Below, in pieces: positions 39,249-47,610 of a stretch of 64,000 nucleotides of DNA. The stretch's first letter is position 1; every line of letters starts with the position of its first letter. The notes below the pieces were generated by a model. That model did no database searches and was not told the DNA's origin. It worked only from the letters and a program-made list of their open reading frames with translations. The stretch is from Deltaproteobacteria bacterium (lineage in GTDB: Bacteria; Myxococcota_A; Polyangia; Haliangiales; Haliangiaceae), in contig JANXOM010000295.1 in the NCBI GenBank assembly GCA_025353585.1, positions 21,880 through 85,879 of the forward strand, read 5' to 3'. The translations under genes were made by a program, and so were the position numbers.

Positions 39249-40445
39249 TCACTTCCGCGCGTCGGGGTACTTCGTGGTCTCGTAGTACGAGAAGATCTCG
39301 TTGTCCGCGGCGATCACGAAGATGGCGTCGTCGTTGAAGTGCATGATCTCGACGGACTGGCCGAAGGACTGGTTGTTCTCGGGCTGATCGTCGTTGAGCG
39401 CGAGCGAGATCGCGTCGCTGACCGAGCCGCCCACGATGTCCACCTCGTGGACCTCGACCTGGCCGGCGGTGACGTTCTGCACCGGGCGCGTCGGGAACCC
39501 GAGGGCCAGGTACGGCGTGCCGGTGACCGTGCCGAACGCGGCGCTGCGCAGGCCGGGATAGGTCGCGGGCTGGACGCCGGCGGCGGGCAGGCCCGTCGTC
39601 ACGTCGTACACGCCGGCCATGCCATCCCCGCCGACCATCGGCGCGACGCCGACGACCAGGACAAAGCTGCCGCCGATCGGGATGAGCTTGCTGCGCGGGC
39701 CCGGCTTGAAGCCGAGGTCGATCGCCGCGCCGATCGGCGCCGCCGCGATCACGGTCGTGCCATCGCACGTGCCGGTGACCGTCGCCGCGTCGTACTGGAG
39801 CAGCTTGCCCTGGTCGTTCCAGACGAGGACGTTGGCGCCGAGGGGCGCCATCGCGATCGCCTGCAGCGGCGCGATGAGGTCATCGTTCGCGACGCACGTG
39901 CTCGCCGTGCTGCCCGCGATGCCGTGGAAGTTGCCCGTGCCGCTGACGAGCAGCTTCGACGCTGCCCCGCCGGCGCCCGGGAGGAACACGGCCGAGTTCG
40001 GCTTGGCGTCGTTGACCGTCAGCTCGACGAGCGCGTCTGCCGCGCCCGACAGCACGACGGTGCGGCCCTCGGTCGAGGGGATGACGAGCGCGACGTTGTC
40101 GCTGCTGGGATCGGCGACGAGCGACGGCGCGTCGGGGATCGAGTTGATCGTGAACTCCTTGTTCAGATCGACCGCGGCCGGCCCGAGGGTCGTGTTGCCC
40201 TTCGTGTCGTACACGAGCGTCGAGAAGGAGGGCTCGTTCGCGCCGATGACGGCGAGCTTGCCGCCCTGACCGGTGTGCTGGACCTGCAACAGCTCGAGGC
40301 CGTAGTCGGTGGAGTTGACGCCGGGCTTGCTGGTCGAGTGAACCCAGGTCGTGTCGGCGAGGTCGTCGAACTCGGTCCACTTGCAGGCGCCCGCGGAGGT
40401 GGCGAGGGCGGCGGTGGCCGCGATCCAGAGTGTTGCGCGCAGCAT
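39249..40445 (-). CDS. exported lipoprotein, probable beta-propeller (FG-GAP-like)
   Basis: This 398-residue lipoprotein (signal ATSAGAC21) has repeating beta-type units: KLAVIGANEPSFSTLVYD, NVLVWNDQGKLLQYD, FVLVVGVAPMVGGDGMAGVYD and YLALGFPTRPVQN. They read like blades of a propeller of the FG-GAP/VCBS kind. No catalytic residues are evident. The ATG at 40445 overlaps the stop of the PEGA-TPR gene (ATGA) and the kinase gene follows at 14 nt, so the lipoprotein may be the sensor partner of the kinase. Confidence 0.72.
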   Translation of the reverse strand: MLRATLWIAATAALATSAGACKWTEFDDLADTTWVHSTSKPGVNSTDYGLELLQVQHTGQGGKLAVIGANEPSFSTLVYDTKGNTTLGPAAVDLNKEFTINSIPDAPSLVADPSSDNVALVIPSTEGRTVVLSGAADALVELTVNDAKPNSAVFLPGAGGAASKLLVSGTGNFHGIAGSTASTCVANDDLIAPLQAIAMAPLGANVLVWNDQGKLLQYDAATVTGTCDGTTVIAAAPIGAAIDLGFKPGPRSKLIPIGGSFVLVVGVAPMVGGDGMAGVYDVTTGLPAAGVQPATYPGLRSAAFGTVTGTPYLALGFPTRPVQNVTAGQVEVHEVDIVGGSVSDAISLALNDDQPENNQSFGQSVEIMHFNDDAIFVIAADNEIFSYYETTKYPDARK

Positions 40446-41956
40446 CAGAAGTGCCCTCCCATCGCGAGCCCCGCGTACGTGGGGCTGATCTCCGGCTGCA
40501 GCGCGAGCGCGCGCATGTCGATGAGGCCGGTGGACGGCGACCCCTTGTCACGGAACGTGTAATAGATGGCCGTCAGCGCGGTGATGCCGGCGACGGTGAA
40601 CGCCGCGTCGGCGCCGATCGCGTAGACCTTGCCGCGGGTGAACCGCGGGTCGTTCGAGTCCGGCGGCGGGGTACCGGCCTTGATGTCGGCCTTGAGATCA
40701 TCGCGCAACTTGTTGGCCTGGAGGCCCAGGTAGATGCCGCCGCCGCCGAAGCCGGCGGCCAGGACGTACGCGACGATGGCGTCGCTGCGGCTCGGCTCGG
40801 GCGCGAGGGTCGCGCGGATGGACGTCTCCGTCTTCGCCTGGATGTTGATGCGGCGCGTGTACGCCTTGTAGCCGGGGCGCTTCACCGTGACGAGGTGGTC
40901 GCCTTGCTGCACGCCCTTCAAGCAGGGGCCGCGCTCGCACAGGACCTTGCCGTCGACGGAGATGCTCGCGTCCTCGATGCCGATGCCGAGCACGTTGAGC
41001 TTGCCGACAGGCGAGCCCTTGAGGGCGGCCTTGACCGACAGCGTCTCGCCGGCGATGACCTCGACCTCCTGCTTGTACTCGTCGTAGCCGTCCGACGAGA
41101 TCCAGAACGTGTGCTTGCCGGGCTTGATGTTCTGCTGCAGCGGCGTGCGGCCGATGGCGCCCTGCGCCTTGTCGTCGATGAAGATGTCGGAGTTCGGGAT
41201 GTTGGACGTGACCTCGACCCAGCCGAGGTACGTCGACTGCGACATCACCGCGCGGAGCACGAACAGCTTGCTCGGGTCGGCGGAGACGGTCGACTCGGAG
41301 ACCTGATAGCCGCGCTTCTCGATGATGAGCTTGTGCTCGCCCTCGAGGGATCCGGACCACGGCGTGGTGGCGAACGGGCCCTTCTTGCGATCGTCGAGGT
41401 AGATCGTGGCGTTCTGGGGCTCGCTCTCGATGACGATGAGGCCGCGGACCTTCACGTCACCGAGCTCGGCGACCTCCTTCGACGGCGCGGCCGGGAGCAC
41501 GGCGACGGGGGTGGCGGAGCCGGCGCCCGAGCCATCGGTCGGCGGCGGGGTGGCGGCCTTCGCGTCGTGGATGCGCTTGATCTCGGTCTCGAGGACGCCG
41601 ATCGCCTTCTCGACCTTCGGCTTGTCCGCGGCCGTCGGATCCTCGGCGAGGTACTTCTTGTAGAACTCGACGGCCTTCTCGTACGAGGCGGTGTCGGAGT
41701 CCTTCTTGCCCTTCATGTGGTAGCTGGCGCCGACGTTGTAAAGGAACTGCGGGAACTGCCGCGCGGCGTACGCTTCCTGGAACTCCTGCGCGGCTTTATC
41801 GAAGTTGCCTTGCAGGTAGTCGAGCTGCGCGGAGTCGAAGGACCCTTGCGCTTTCTTCAACGCATCGGCGGTTTGCGCGGTGGCCGGATGCGCGCCCGTG
41901 ACGAGGCACGCAGCGACGCAGATCGCCGACAAGATATAGCTAGGCCGTAGGCTCAT
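40445..41956 (-). CDS. TPR and PEGA-domain membrane protein
   Basis: This 503-residue protein has a cleavable signal peptide ending near PATAQ28. A TPR region (about 35-125) includes DSAQLDYLQGNFDKAAQEFQEAY. At least three PEGA domains follow (about 172-245, 250-312, 318-392), with VIESEPQNATIYLDDRKKG, SNIPNSDIFIDDKAQG and ISVDGKVL as typical starts. Two hydrophobic segments (about 405-425 and 448-470) close it. PEGA domains are surface or periplasmic modules often seen with Ser/Thr kinases, which fits the downstream kinase. GGGGGAG stands 4 nt before the ATG, and it heads the operon. Confidence 0.88.
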   Translation of the reverse strand: MSLRPSYILSAICVAACLVTGAHPATAQTADALKKAQGSFDSAQLDYLQGNFDKAAQEFQEAYAARQFPQFLYNVGASYHMKGKKDSDTASYEKAVEFYKKYLAEDPTAADKPKVEKAIGVLETEIKRIHDAKAATPPPTDGSGAGSATPVAVLPAAPSKEVAELGDVKVRGLIVIESEPQNATIYLDDRKKGPFATTPWSGSLEGEHKLIIEKRGYQVSESTVSADPSKLFVLRAVMSQSTYLGWVEVTSNIPNSDIFIDDKAQGAIGRTPLQQNIKPGKHTFWISSDGYDEYKQEVEVIAGETLSVKAALKGSPVGKLNVLGIGIEDASISVDGKVLCERGPCLKGVQQGDHLVTVKRPGYKAYTRRINIQAKTETSIRATLAPEPSRSDAIVAYVLAAGFGGGGIYLGLQANKLRDDLKADIKAGTPPPDSNDPRFTRGKVYAIGADAAFTVAGITALTAIYYTFRDKGSPSTGLIDMRALALQPEISPTYAGLAMGGHF

Positions 41957-42031
41957 GCAGCTCCCCCAGAGGCGAAGATGGTACCACAGGCCGGGGCGGA
42001 TCGCCTGTGATCGGGCTCGCGGCGCGTGGCC

Positions 42032-42319
42032 TTAGCGGGCGCGCCGCAGCTCGCGGAAGCGAAAGATTCCGGTCGTGTGGCCGTCGCTGAAGTGGACGCC
42101 GACGCCGTAGTTCCCCATCAGGCTCATGTCCGTGACCGTGAGGTCCTCGGCGACGCTCGCGGGGTCGAGCAGGCGCTCGCCGGTCGCCTCGGACTGGCAG
42201 AGGGCGCAGCTGCACTTGATCCGTAGCTCGCGGGTGCCCCAGACGTCGATGGCGCCGTCGTCCCAGACGAACCGGACCTCGCGCTGACCGAGCCCGACGA
42301 TCTCCTGTGGCATCGGCAT
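42032..42319 (-). CDS. DUF971 domain protein (GBBH-like N-terminal domain)
   Basis: This 95-residue protein is a stand-alone DUF971 domain: the family core [13 protein letters not shown] with its conserved cysteines, and [24 protein letters not shown]. The same domain forms the N-terminus of gamma-butyrobetaine hydroxylase, and the solo form is linked to iron-sulphur metabolism in other bacteria. Located divergently from the DNA methyltransferase gene with 43 nt between. TATACG, 6 nt before the ATG, is an imperfect TANNNT box. Confidence 0.85.
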   Translation of the reverse strand: MPMPQEIVGLGQREVRFVWDDGAIDVWGTRELRIKCSCALCQSEATGERLLDPASVAEDLTVTDMSLMGNYGVGVHFSDGHTTGIFRFRELRRAR

Positions 42320-42350
42320 GGCCGGCGTATACCACGCCGACCCGGCGCGG

Positions 42351-42356
42351 TAGGGT
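42351..42356 (+). promoter_or_regulatory. TANNNT -10 box (TAGGGT) before the methyltransferase GTG start
   Basis: TAGGGT lies 6 nt before GTG 42363 and favours that start over the in-frame ATG at 42402. Confidence 0.4.
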
Positions 42357-42362
42357 GCCGCC

Positions 42363-43640
42363 GTGCCACCGCCTGCTCCTCGTCAACGCCGCTCGCTCTC
42401 GATGCCGCGCGCGCCCGGGCGAATCCGCGCCGATGGCAACGAGAACTACGCCGAGCAGCTCGTCGCGGCGCTGCGCGCGCCGAATCAGGACTACGAGACG
42501 GCCGAGTCGCTGACGCACCCGTTCCACAGCTACCCCGCGCGGCTGCACCCGGCGACGGCACGGATCCTCGTCGAGCTGGTGGCGGAGAACGCGCCGCGGT
42601 CGCAGCCGATCCTCGACCCGTTCTGCGGCTCGGGGACCACGCTCGTCGAGGCACGGGCGCTCGGGCACGCGTCGATCGGCAGCGACCTGAATCCGCTCGC
42701 GGTGCTGGTGGCGCGCGCGAAGACGTGGGTCGTGCAGACGCGGCGGCGCGGCCAGATCCGCGACGCGGCGCACGAGATCTCGGCGCTCGTGATCGCGGCC
42801 GGCAAGGCGGCGCGCCGGGCGGGCGCCGAGCCGGCGCCGACGCGCAAGCCGGTGGGCTTCGATCCCAACGGCCGCGACCGGCGGCTCAAGAGCTGGTTTG
42901 CCCCGCACGTGCGGCGCGAGCTGGAGCTGATCGCGGGGCTGCTCGACGATCTGCGCACGCGCGACGCCGAGCTCGCCGACATCATGACGGCGTGCCTGTC
43001 GGCGATCCTGTACAAGGTGTCGTCGCGCACGTCGGACACCGACGGCACGTGGGTCGACCGCAACATCGCGCGCGGCGCGGGGGCGCGAAACTTCGCGCAG
43101 CGGGCCGAGCTCCTGGCGGCCGGTCTCGACGACATGTCGAACACGCGCGGCGCCGTGCCCGAGGTGCACCTGCGCGATGCGCGGCGGCTCGGCGACGTGG
43201 TGCCCGAGGGCAGCATCGCGGGCATCGTGACGTCGCCGCCCTACGCGGGCACGTACGACTACGCCGAGCACCAGCGGCTGCGGTTCGACTTCCTGGCGCT
43301 GCGGCACCGCGACCTCGACGAGGGCGAGATCGGCTCGCGCCGCAGCTTCGAGAAAGATCCGCTGGCCGCCGACGCCGCGTGGCGCGAGGCGCTCGCCGAA
43401 TCGATCGCGGCGATGGCGCGCGCGCTGGCCCCGGGGCGCTTCGCCGCGATCGTCATCGGCGACTCGGTGGCGCGCAACCGCGGCATGTTCGCGCTCGACG
43501 ACGTGCGCGGCGCTCTGACAGACGACCTCGTCATGGAAGCGTGGGCCTCCCAGGAGCGCCCGATGCTCGGGGCGGGCGAGCGCCGGGCCTTTGGCGAGCG
43601 CGGCAAGTCCGAGCACGTGATCCTGCTGCGCCGGACGTAG
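42363..43640 (+). CDS. amino-methyltransferase of the N6/N4 DNA methyltransferase family
   Basis: This 425-residue SAM-dependent methyltransferase has motif I/X as [13 protein letters not shown] (85-97) and the catalytic TSPPY at 290-294 in [21 protein letters not shown] (cited in part). The SPPY form is usual for N4-cytosine or N6-adenine methylation. About 190 residues lie between the two motifs and may form the target-recognition or helical region. An RNA substrate is also possible since TRM11-type enzymes share the fold. The Uma2-type nuclease gene begins 9 nt downstream. Confidence 0.8.
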   Translation: MPPPAPRQRRSLSMPRAPGRIRADGNENYAEQLVAALRAPNQDYETAESLTHPFHSYPARLHPATARILVELVAENAPRSQPILDPFCGSGTTLVEARALGHASIGSDLNPLAVLVARAKTWVVQTRRRGQIRDAAHEISALVIAAGKAARRAGAEPAPTRKPVGFDPNGRDRRLKSWFAPHVRRELELIAGLLDDLRTRDAELADIMTACLSAILYKVSSRTSDTDGTWVDRNIARGAGARNFAQRAELLAAGLDDMSNTRGAVPEVHLRDARRLGDVVPEGSIAGIVTSPPYAGTYDYAEHQRLRFDFLALRHRDLDEGEIGSRRSFEKDPLAADAAWREALAESIAAMARALAPGRFAAIVIGDSVARNRGMFALDDVRGALTDDLVMEAWASQERPMLGAGERRAFGERGKSEHVILLRRT

Positions 43641-43643
43641 ACT
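43638..43643 (+). promoter_or_regulatory. TAGACT box before the Uma2 start
   Basis: TAGACT, 6 nt before ATG 43650, uses the TAG stop codon of the methyltransferase as its first three bases. The nuclease gene could thus have its own leaderless promoter in addition to readthrough. Confidence 0.4.
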
Positions 43644-43649
43644 CACGGG

Positions 43650-44240
43650 ATGGCGGATGCAGACGAGCAGCGGTTCGCTCTGCACGGCGTCCCGTGGTCA
43701 GCGTCCTCGGGGTTGCGTGACGCGCTCGACGACCAATCGAGCTTGAAGATGACGTACCTGAACGGTGCGCTCGAGCTGATGCGACCGTCGCGACTCCACG
43801 CGGAAACGGCCGCGGTCATCGCGCGATTGATCGAGGTCTGGGCGATGGAGCACGATGCCGACCTGCGCGGCTTCGGCGGCGCCACGTTCCGGCGCGAGGC
43901 GAAGGAGCGCGGACTGGAGCCGGACGAGTGCTACAAGCTCGGCGAGCTGCACGACGACGGCGTGCCGGACATCGCGATCGAGGTGATCGTGACGAGCGCG
44001 CTGGTCGACAAGACGGCGGTCTACGCCGGGCTCGGTGTGGCGGAGGTATGGGTGTGGCGGCCGACCACGGCCACGCTGGCCGTCCATCACCTCGTCGGTG
44101 ATCGTTACGAGCTGCGCGAGCGCAGCGACGTGTTGCCAGACCTCGATGTCAGCGCGCTCTCGCGCTTCGTGCAACCGGGCCAGAATCAGACGGCCCTCGC
44201 AAAGGCCTATCAGGCCTCGCTCCGCGCGCCGACTCGCTGA
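43650..44240 (+). CDS. Uma2-family (DUF820) PD-(D/E)XK endonuclease-like protein
   Basis: This 196-residue protein matches the Uma2 family, a restriction-endonuclease-like fold frequent in cyanobacteria and myxobacteria. Active-site-like residues are D107 and E111 in VPDIAIEVIVTS and K121 in VDKTAVYAGLGVAEVWVW. GLEPDECYKLGEL (88-100) is a family hallmark. It follows the methyltransferase by 9 nt and might be its nuclease partner, but Uma2 genes are also common as solitary copies. Its last codons form half of a palindrome with the convergent gene. Confidence 0.85.
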   Translation: MADADEQRFALHGVPWSASSGLRDALDDQSSLKMTYLNGALELMRPSRLHAETAAVIARLIEVWAMEHDADLRGFGGATFRREAKERGLEPDECYKLGELHDDGVPDIAIEVIVTSALVDKTAVYAGLGVAEVWVWRPTTATLAVHHLVGDRYELRERSDVLPDLDVSALSRFVQPGQNQTALAKAYQASLRAPTR

Positions 44241-44253
44241 CTCAGCGAGTCGG
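44229..44253. terminator. 12-bp palindrome spanning both convergent stop codons
   Basis: CCGACTCGCTGA, a single C, then the exact reverse complement. Each arm contains the last three sense codons and stop of one gene, so both proteins end in Pro-Thr-Arg. It should fold as a bidirectional hairpin; there is no U-run. Confidence 0.6.
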
Positions 44254-45669
44254 GATGGTCGCGTTCGGCTGGAAGCCGGGCGACGCGTGCGATGGCGTCA
44301 GCGTGGGCGTCACGCCGGCCGGCGTGTACGTCTGAAAGAAGCCGACGCTGCCGCCGCCACCGCCGCCGACGGCGCTCGTGGAGTTGGACGGATGCTTCCC
44401 ACTCTGCGGCGCGGCGCTACGGATACCGCCCGGGCCGCCGGCTCCGGCGCCGGTCTGGGGCGGGCCACCGGCCGCTGGCGCCGTTTCGGACTGACCGCCG
44501 TCTGCGCCATTCTGTTCTCCCGTCGCGGGACTCGCGTTGGCGCCGGCCCCACCGCCACCACCGTTGGCGTAGACCTCCCCGGTCACCACGACATCGAGTG
44601 CCTGGAATACGACATATCCTCCGGCGCCTCCGCCACCGCCTCCCAGCGCGACTCCGAACAGGCGAGGCGCGCCGAGTCCGCCGCCGCCGCTGCTGGTCAC
44701 CGTGCCCTCTACTCGCACGCGCCCACGACACGAAATAAATGCCGCTGCGCCACCGCCGCCGCCTGCTGCGTGCGGACCGCCGACGAGCGCCGAAGAAGAA
44801 ATTGGGTTCGCTACTACTGTGCCGGCGTTGAGGGCGCCACCGTCGAAGGTCTGACTAGCACCTGCGCCTCCGGCCGTCGCAAACCCAGCGCCCCCGCCGC
44901 CGCCATGGTCACTGAAAGAGCCGCCGGACGCGGTGACACCGCCACCAGGGCCACTGGTATTTTGCTTCGCGCCAACGTCAACGGTGCCAGAAACCACCAG
45001 GTCATCGTCGGCAACGAACGCGATGGACCGATCGCCGATGATCGCCAGTCGCGCGGGTGCGCCGATACTGATCGTGCCGTAGTGCATGACGCACAAACTG
45101 GGGGCGCCGCTTTGCGCGACGACACCGCCATTGCAGCTCGCGTCGAGACTGGAGTCGATTTGGCCTCTCTGGTTCACATTGAAGCTCGCATCTGGCGCAG
45201 GCACGTCGCAGATATCCGGCAGGAACCGCGGGCTGATGTGCGAACAGTGCGGCGCCGGTGTCGTCGCGCACCCGGCCAGGCAGGTCTCGGTCGCGGCGAA
45301 ATTGCCGTCAGTGCCGCAGGTCTCGACGGCGCCGTTGGCGCACCGCGCGTCGCCAGCTGAGCACTCGTTGCAGCCGCCATTTGCAGCGCTGCAGCCGTGG
45401 GCGCACGCAGAGACGTCATAGTTGTCGCCCGCCGCGTTGCATACGATCGAGCTGTCGCCATCGCAGGCCGCGAAGCTGGTAGGCGTGCAGGACACCGCGA
45501 TGCACGATGCCGAGTCGCCGCTGATGACGCCGTGCGTATCGCAAAACGGGAACGCCTCGTCTGGGCAGGTTCCGTCGCGGCAGGTCGCGGCGGGATTTGC
45601 TTTCGTACAGGCGGTCAGCGCGAGAACCGCGACGAGCAATCCCCGACCCCGGCCGATGGCGTTCGACAT
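44242..45669 (-). CDS. Cys-rich/Gly-rich lipoprotein
   Basis: This 475-residue lipoprotein (signal AVLALTAC21) has an N-terminal Cys-rich half (about 25-155: CRDGTCPDEAFPFCD, CACNE-type pairs, RCANGAVETCG). The C-terminal half is dominated by Gly-rich loops (SDHGGGGGAGFATAGGAGAS, LGGGGGGAGGYVVFQA, AVGGGGGGSVGFF). The second half resembles Gly-rich parallel beta structures seen in extracellular myxobacterial proteins (LVVSGTVDVGA, VRVEGTVTSSG, VVVTGEVYANG). An adhesive or coat role is a guess. Less GC-rich codon use than neighbours is visible around 44700-45100. Confidence 0.72.
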   Translation of the reverse strand: MSNAIGRGRGLLVAVLALTACTKANPAATCRDGTCPDEAFPFCDTHGVISGDSASCIAVSCTPTSFAACDGDSSIVCNAAGDNYDVSACAHGCSAANGGCNECSAGDARCANGAVETCGTDGNFAATETCLAGCATTPAPHCSHISPRFLPDICDVPAPDASFNVNQRGQIDSSLDASCNGGVVAQSGAPSLCVMHYGTISIGAPARLAIIGDRSIAFVADDDLVVSGTVDVGAKQNTSGPGGGVTASGGSFSDHGGGGGAGFATAGGAGASQTFDGGALNAGTVVANPISSSALVGGPHAAGGGGGAAAFISCRGRVRVEGTVTSSGGGGLGAPRLFGVALGGGGGGAGGYVVFQALDVVVTGEVYANGGGGGAGANASPATGEQNGADGGQSETAPAAGGPPQTGAGAGGPGGIRSAAPQSGKHPSNSTSAVGGGGGGSVGFFQTYTPAGVTPTLTPSHASPGFQPNATIPTR

Positions 45670-45678
45670 CTGACGGAG

Positions 45679-45684
45679 ATGATA
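45679..45684 (-). promoter_or_regulatory. TATCAT -10 box before the 45669 start
   Basis: TATCAT on the minus strand is 9 nt before the ATG of the Cys/Gly-rich lipoprotein. The divergent spacer (45670-45795) also holds GGTGTAACACC at 45779-45789, an 11-mer shared with the 48377-48640 repeats. Confidence 0.4.
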
Positions 45685-45795
45685 TTCGACTTGGCGTGGA
45701 GGTGCATCCGGCGGCTATCGACCAAACGTCTCGGCAGTTGCGTGAATCCGTTTTGCGCTTGGAGCCCGCGATGAATTTGGTGTAACACCGCGCAC

Positions 45796-46617
45796 ATGGG
45801 GAACCTCCGCGTTTGTGTCGCCGCTCTTTTGCTCGTGCCCGTTGTCGCCTGTGGCGGCGATAGCGCCACACCGGATGCGGCCAAGTCCATCGACGCGCCG
45901 AAGACGATCGACGCGCCGAAGGCGATCGATGCGGCGCCGACGCCGGACGCACAGCACTTCGACTTCTCGTGCGCAGGGTCCGCGGCGGGAAGCCCGGCGG
46001 CCAACATCACGATCAGCGGCAAGATTCAGGCGCTTTCGTTCTCAGGCACGACGCCGCTCAAGGCATCCACGCTGAAGCTGTTCAAAAACGGCAACGACCA
46101 GGCCCTCGCTACCCTCGATATTGCCGCTGGCAGCGATGGAACGTTTTCATTCCCGCCCCAGCCGACGAATGGCAGCGCGCTCGACGGGTCGGTCAGGTTG
46201 TCGAGCGTCGGCAGCGGCGTGTACCGTGACGACATCGTGATCCCGGCGCATCCGCTGGTCGCCGACCAGGCCAACGTTCCGGTTCTCGCCGTCTCCGACT
46301 CCGATTTCGGGTCGCTCGCGTCGGTCGCGGGCAGCTCCCAGACAGCCTCGAATGGCGCGGTCATTCTTCTAATCACGGATTGCGCGCGGACCCCGATCGC
46401 GGGAGCCACGGTGACCCTCAAGCAGGGCAACACGCCGCTCGAGGTCATCGACGCAAGCACGACGCCCCTCTCGTCCCAGGCAGCGGGCGCGTACTTCGCT
46501 TTCAACGTCACGCCCGGTGACGTGACCCTCGACGTGACCGTCGGAGGTCACACGTTCCCGACGCGCACGTTGACCGTGGTAACGGACACGACGACGACGA
46601 CGCAAGTCGCCCCGTAA
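45796..46617 (+). CDS. lipoprotein with carboxypeptidase-regulatory-like beta domain
   Basis: This 273-residue lipoprotein has lipobox VVAC19 and then the repeat SIDAPKTIDAPKAIDAA typical of this lineage. A beta-sandwich region spans about 65-165 (ISGKIQALSFSGTTPLKASTLKLFK, cited in part). A second unit (about 190-270) resembles carboxypeptidase-regulatory-like domains: TPIAGATVTLKQG, FNVTPGDVTLDVTVGGHTFP. No enzymatic residues are seen. The CDP-alcohol transferase gene starts 6 nt downstream in the same frame. Confidence 0.72.
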   Translation: MGNLRVCVAALLLVPVVACGGDSATPDAAKSIDAPKTIDAPKAIDAAPTPDAQHFDFSCAGSAAGSPAANITISGKIQALSFSGTTPLKASTLKLFKNGNDQALATLDIAAGSDGTFSFPPQPTNGSALDGSVRLSSVGSGVYRDDIVIPAHPLVADQANVPVLAVSDSDFGSLASVAGSSQTASNGAVILLITDCARTPIAGATVTLKQGNTPLEVIDASTTPLSSQAAGAYFAFNVTPGDVTLDVTVGGHTFPTRTLTVVTDTTTTTQVAP

Positions 46618-46623
46618 CGGCGC

Positions 46624-47610
46624 TTGGACCGGGTCGCGTTCCTCGAGGCGACGGGCGAACGCCACGCCACGATCGTCGGCGGGCTGACGGCGCTCGAGCG
46701 GAAGATCCGCGAGTGCGCGAAGGCAGGCGCGACGCGCGTGGTCGTCGCGGCGAGCCGCGTGGCGATCGCGCGGGCGATGCCCGTGCCGGTCGAGTACGTG
46801 GCGGCGGGCAGCGAGCCGCCCGCCGGTGCGACCCGCGAGCGCGCGGACGTGATCGCGGGCGTCGAGCTCGTCGACGCGGCGGCCGCGGCGCGCGCGGAGT
46901 GGGCGCTCATCCGGCGCACGAACAAGTCGTTCGAGGGGCCGGTCGACGCGCTCGTCAACTGGCGCTTCTCCATGCGAATCACGCGCGTGCTCTCGCACCG
47001 CTCGCTCGGCGTCACGCCGAACCACGTGACGATCGCGGCGATCGTCGTCGGGCTCTTCGCGGCGGGGCTCGTCGCGCGCGGCACGTCCGCCTGCATCGCG
47101 GTGGCCGGCGTGCTGCTCGAGCTCAACTCGATCCTCGACTCGTGCGACGGCGAGCTCGCGCGGCTGCGCTTCCAGTACAGCAAGCTCGGGCAGTGGCTCG
47201 ACAACCTGTCCGACGACATCGTCGACAACCTGTTCATCGCCGCCGCCGGCGCCACGCTCGGGGGGCCGTGGCTCTACCTCGGCGTCGCCGCGGCGAGCGG
47301 GCGCGTCCTCGTGTCCGTCGCGACGTACATCAGCGTCTACCGCGCCACCGGCACCGGCGACGTGTTCGCCTTCCGCTGGTGGTTCGAGCGCACGGAGGCC
47401 ACGACCGACGAGGTCTACAGCCCGCGCTCCGTCACGACGTGGCTGCGCTCGCTCGGGCGGCGCGACACCTACGTATTCGTGTGGATGCTCGCGTGCCTCG
47501 TCGGCTTCCTGCCGTGGATCGTCGTGCACGGCGCCGTGATCGCCGCGATCAACGTGTCGTTGCTCGTGCTGCACCACACGGTCTTTCGCGGCGGTAGACT
47601 GCCGAGATGA
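46624..47610 (+). CDS. CDP-alcohol phosphatidyltransferase family protein with degenerate nucleotidyltransferase N-terminus
   Basis: This 328-residue membrane protein has the CDP-alcohol phosphotransferase motif DGELAR-x8-G-x3-D-x3-D (cited as CDGELARLRFQYSKLGQW, then LDNLSDD) near 178-202, with about five or six helices around it. Residues 1-110 look like a nucleotidyltransferase without its first strand and loop (GLTALERKIRECAKAGATRVVV). Fused nucleotidyl/CDP-alcohol enzymes make inositol- or related phospho-compounds, but here the first half may only be structural. TTG 46624 is the only start after the previous stop, so translation probably depends on the upstream lipoprotein. Confidence 0.8.
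   Translation: MDRVAFLEATGERHATIVGGLTALERKIRECAKAGATRVVVAASRVAIARAMPVPVEYVAAGSEPPAGATRERADVIAGVELVDAAAAARAEWALIRRTNKSFEGPVDALVNWRFSMRITRVLSHRSLGVTPNHVTIAAIVVGLFAAGLVARGTSACIAVAGVLLELNSILDSCDGELARLRFQYSKLGQWLDNLSDDIVDNLFIAAAGATLGGPWLYLGVAAASGRVLVSVATYISVYRATGTGDVFAFRWWFERTEATTDEVYSPRSVTTWLRSLGRRDTYVFVWMLACLVGFLPWIVVHGAVIAAINVSLLVLHHTVFRGGRLPR
47595..47600 (+). promoter_or_regulatory. TAGACT box before the 47607 start
   Basis: TAGACT, 6 nt before ATG 47607, lies inside the end of the CDP-alcohol gene; an internal leaderless promoter is possible despite the 4-nt gene overlap. Confidence 0.35.
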
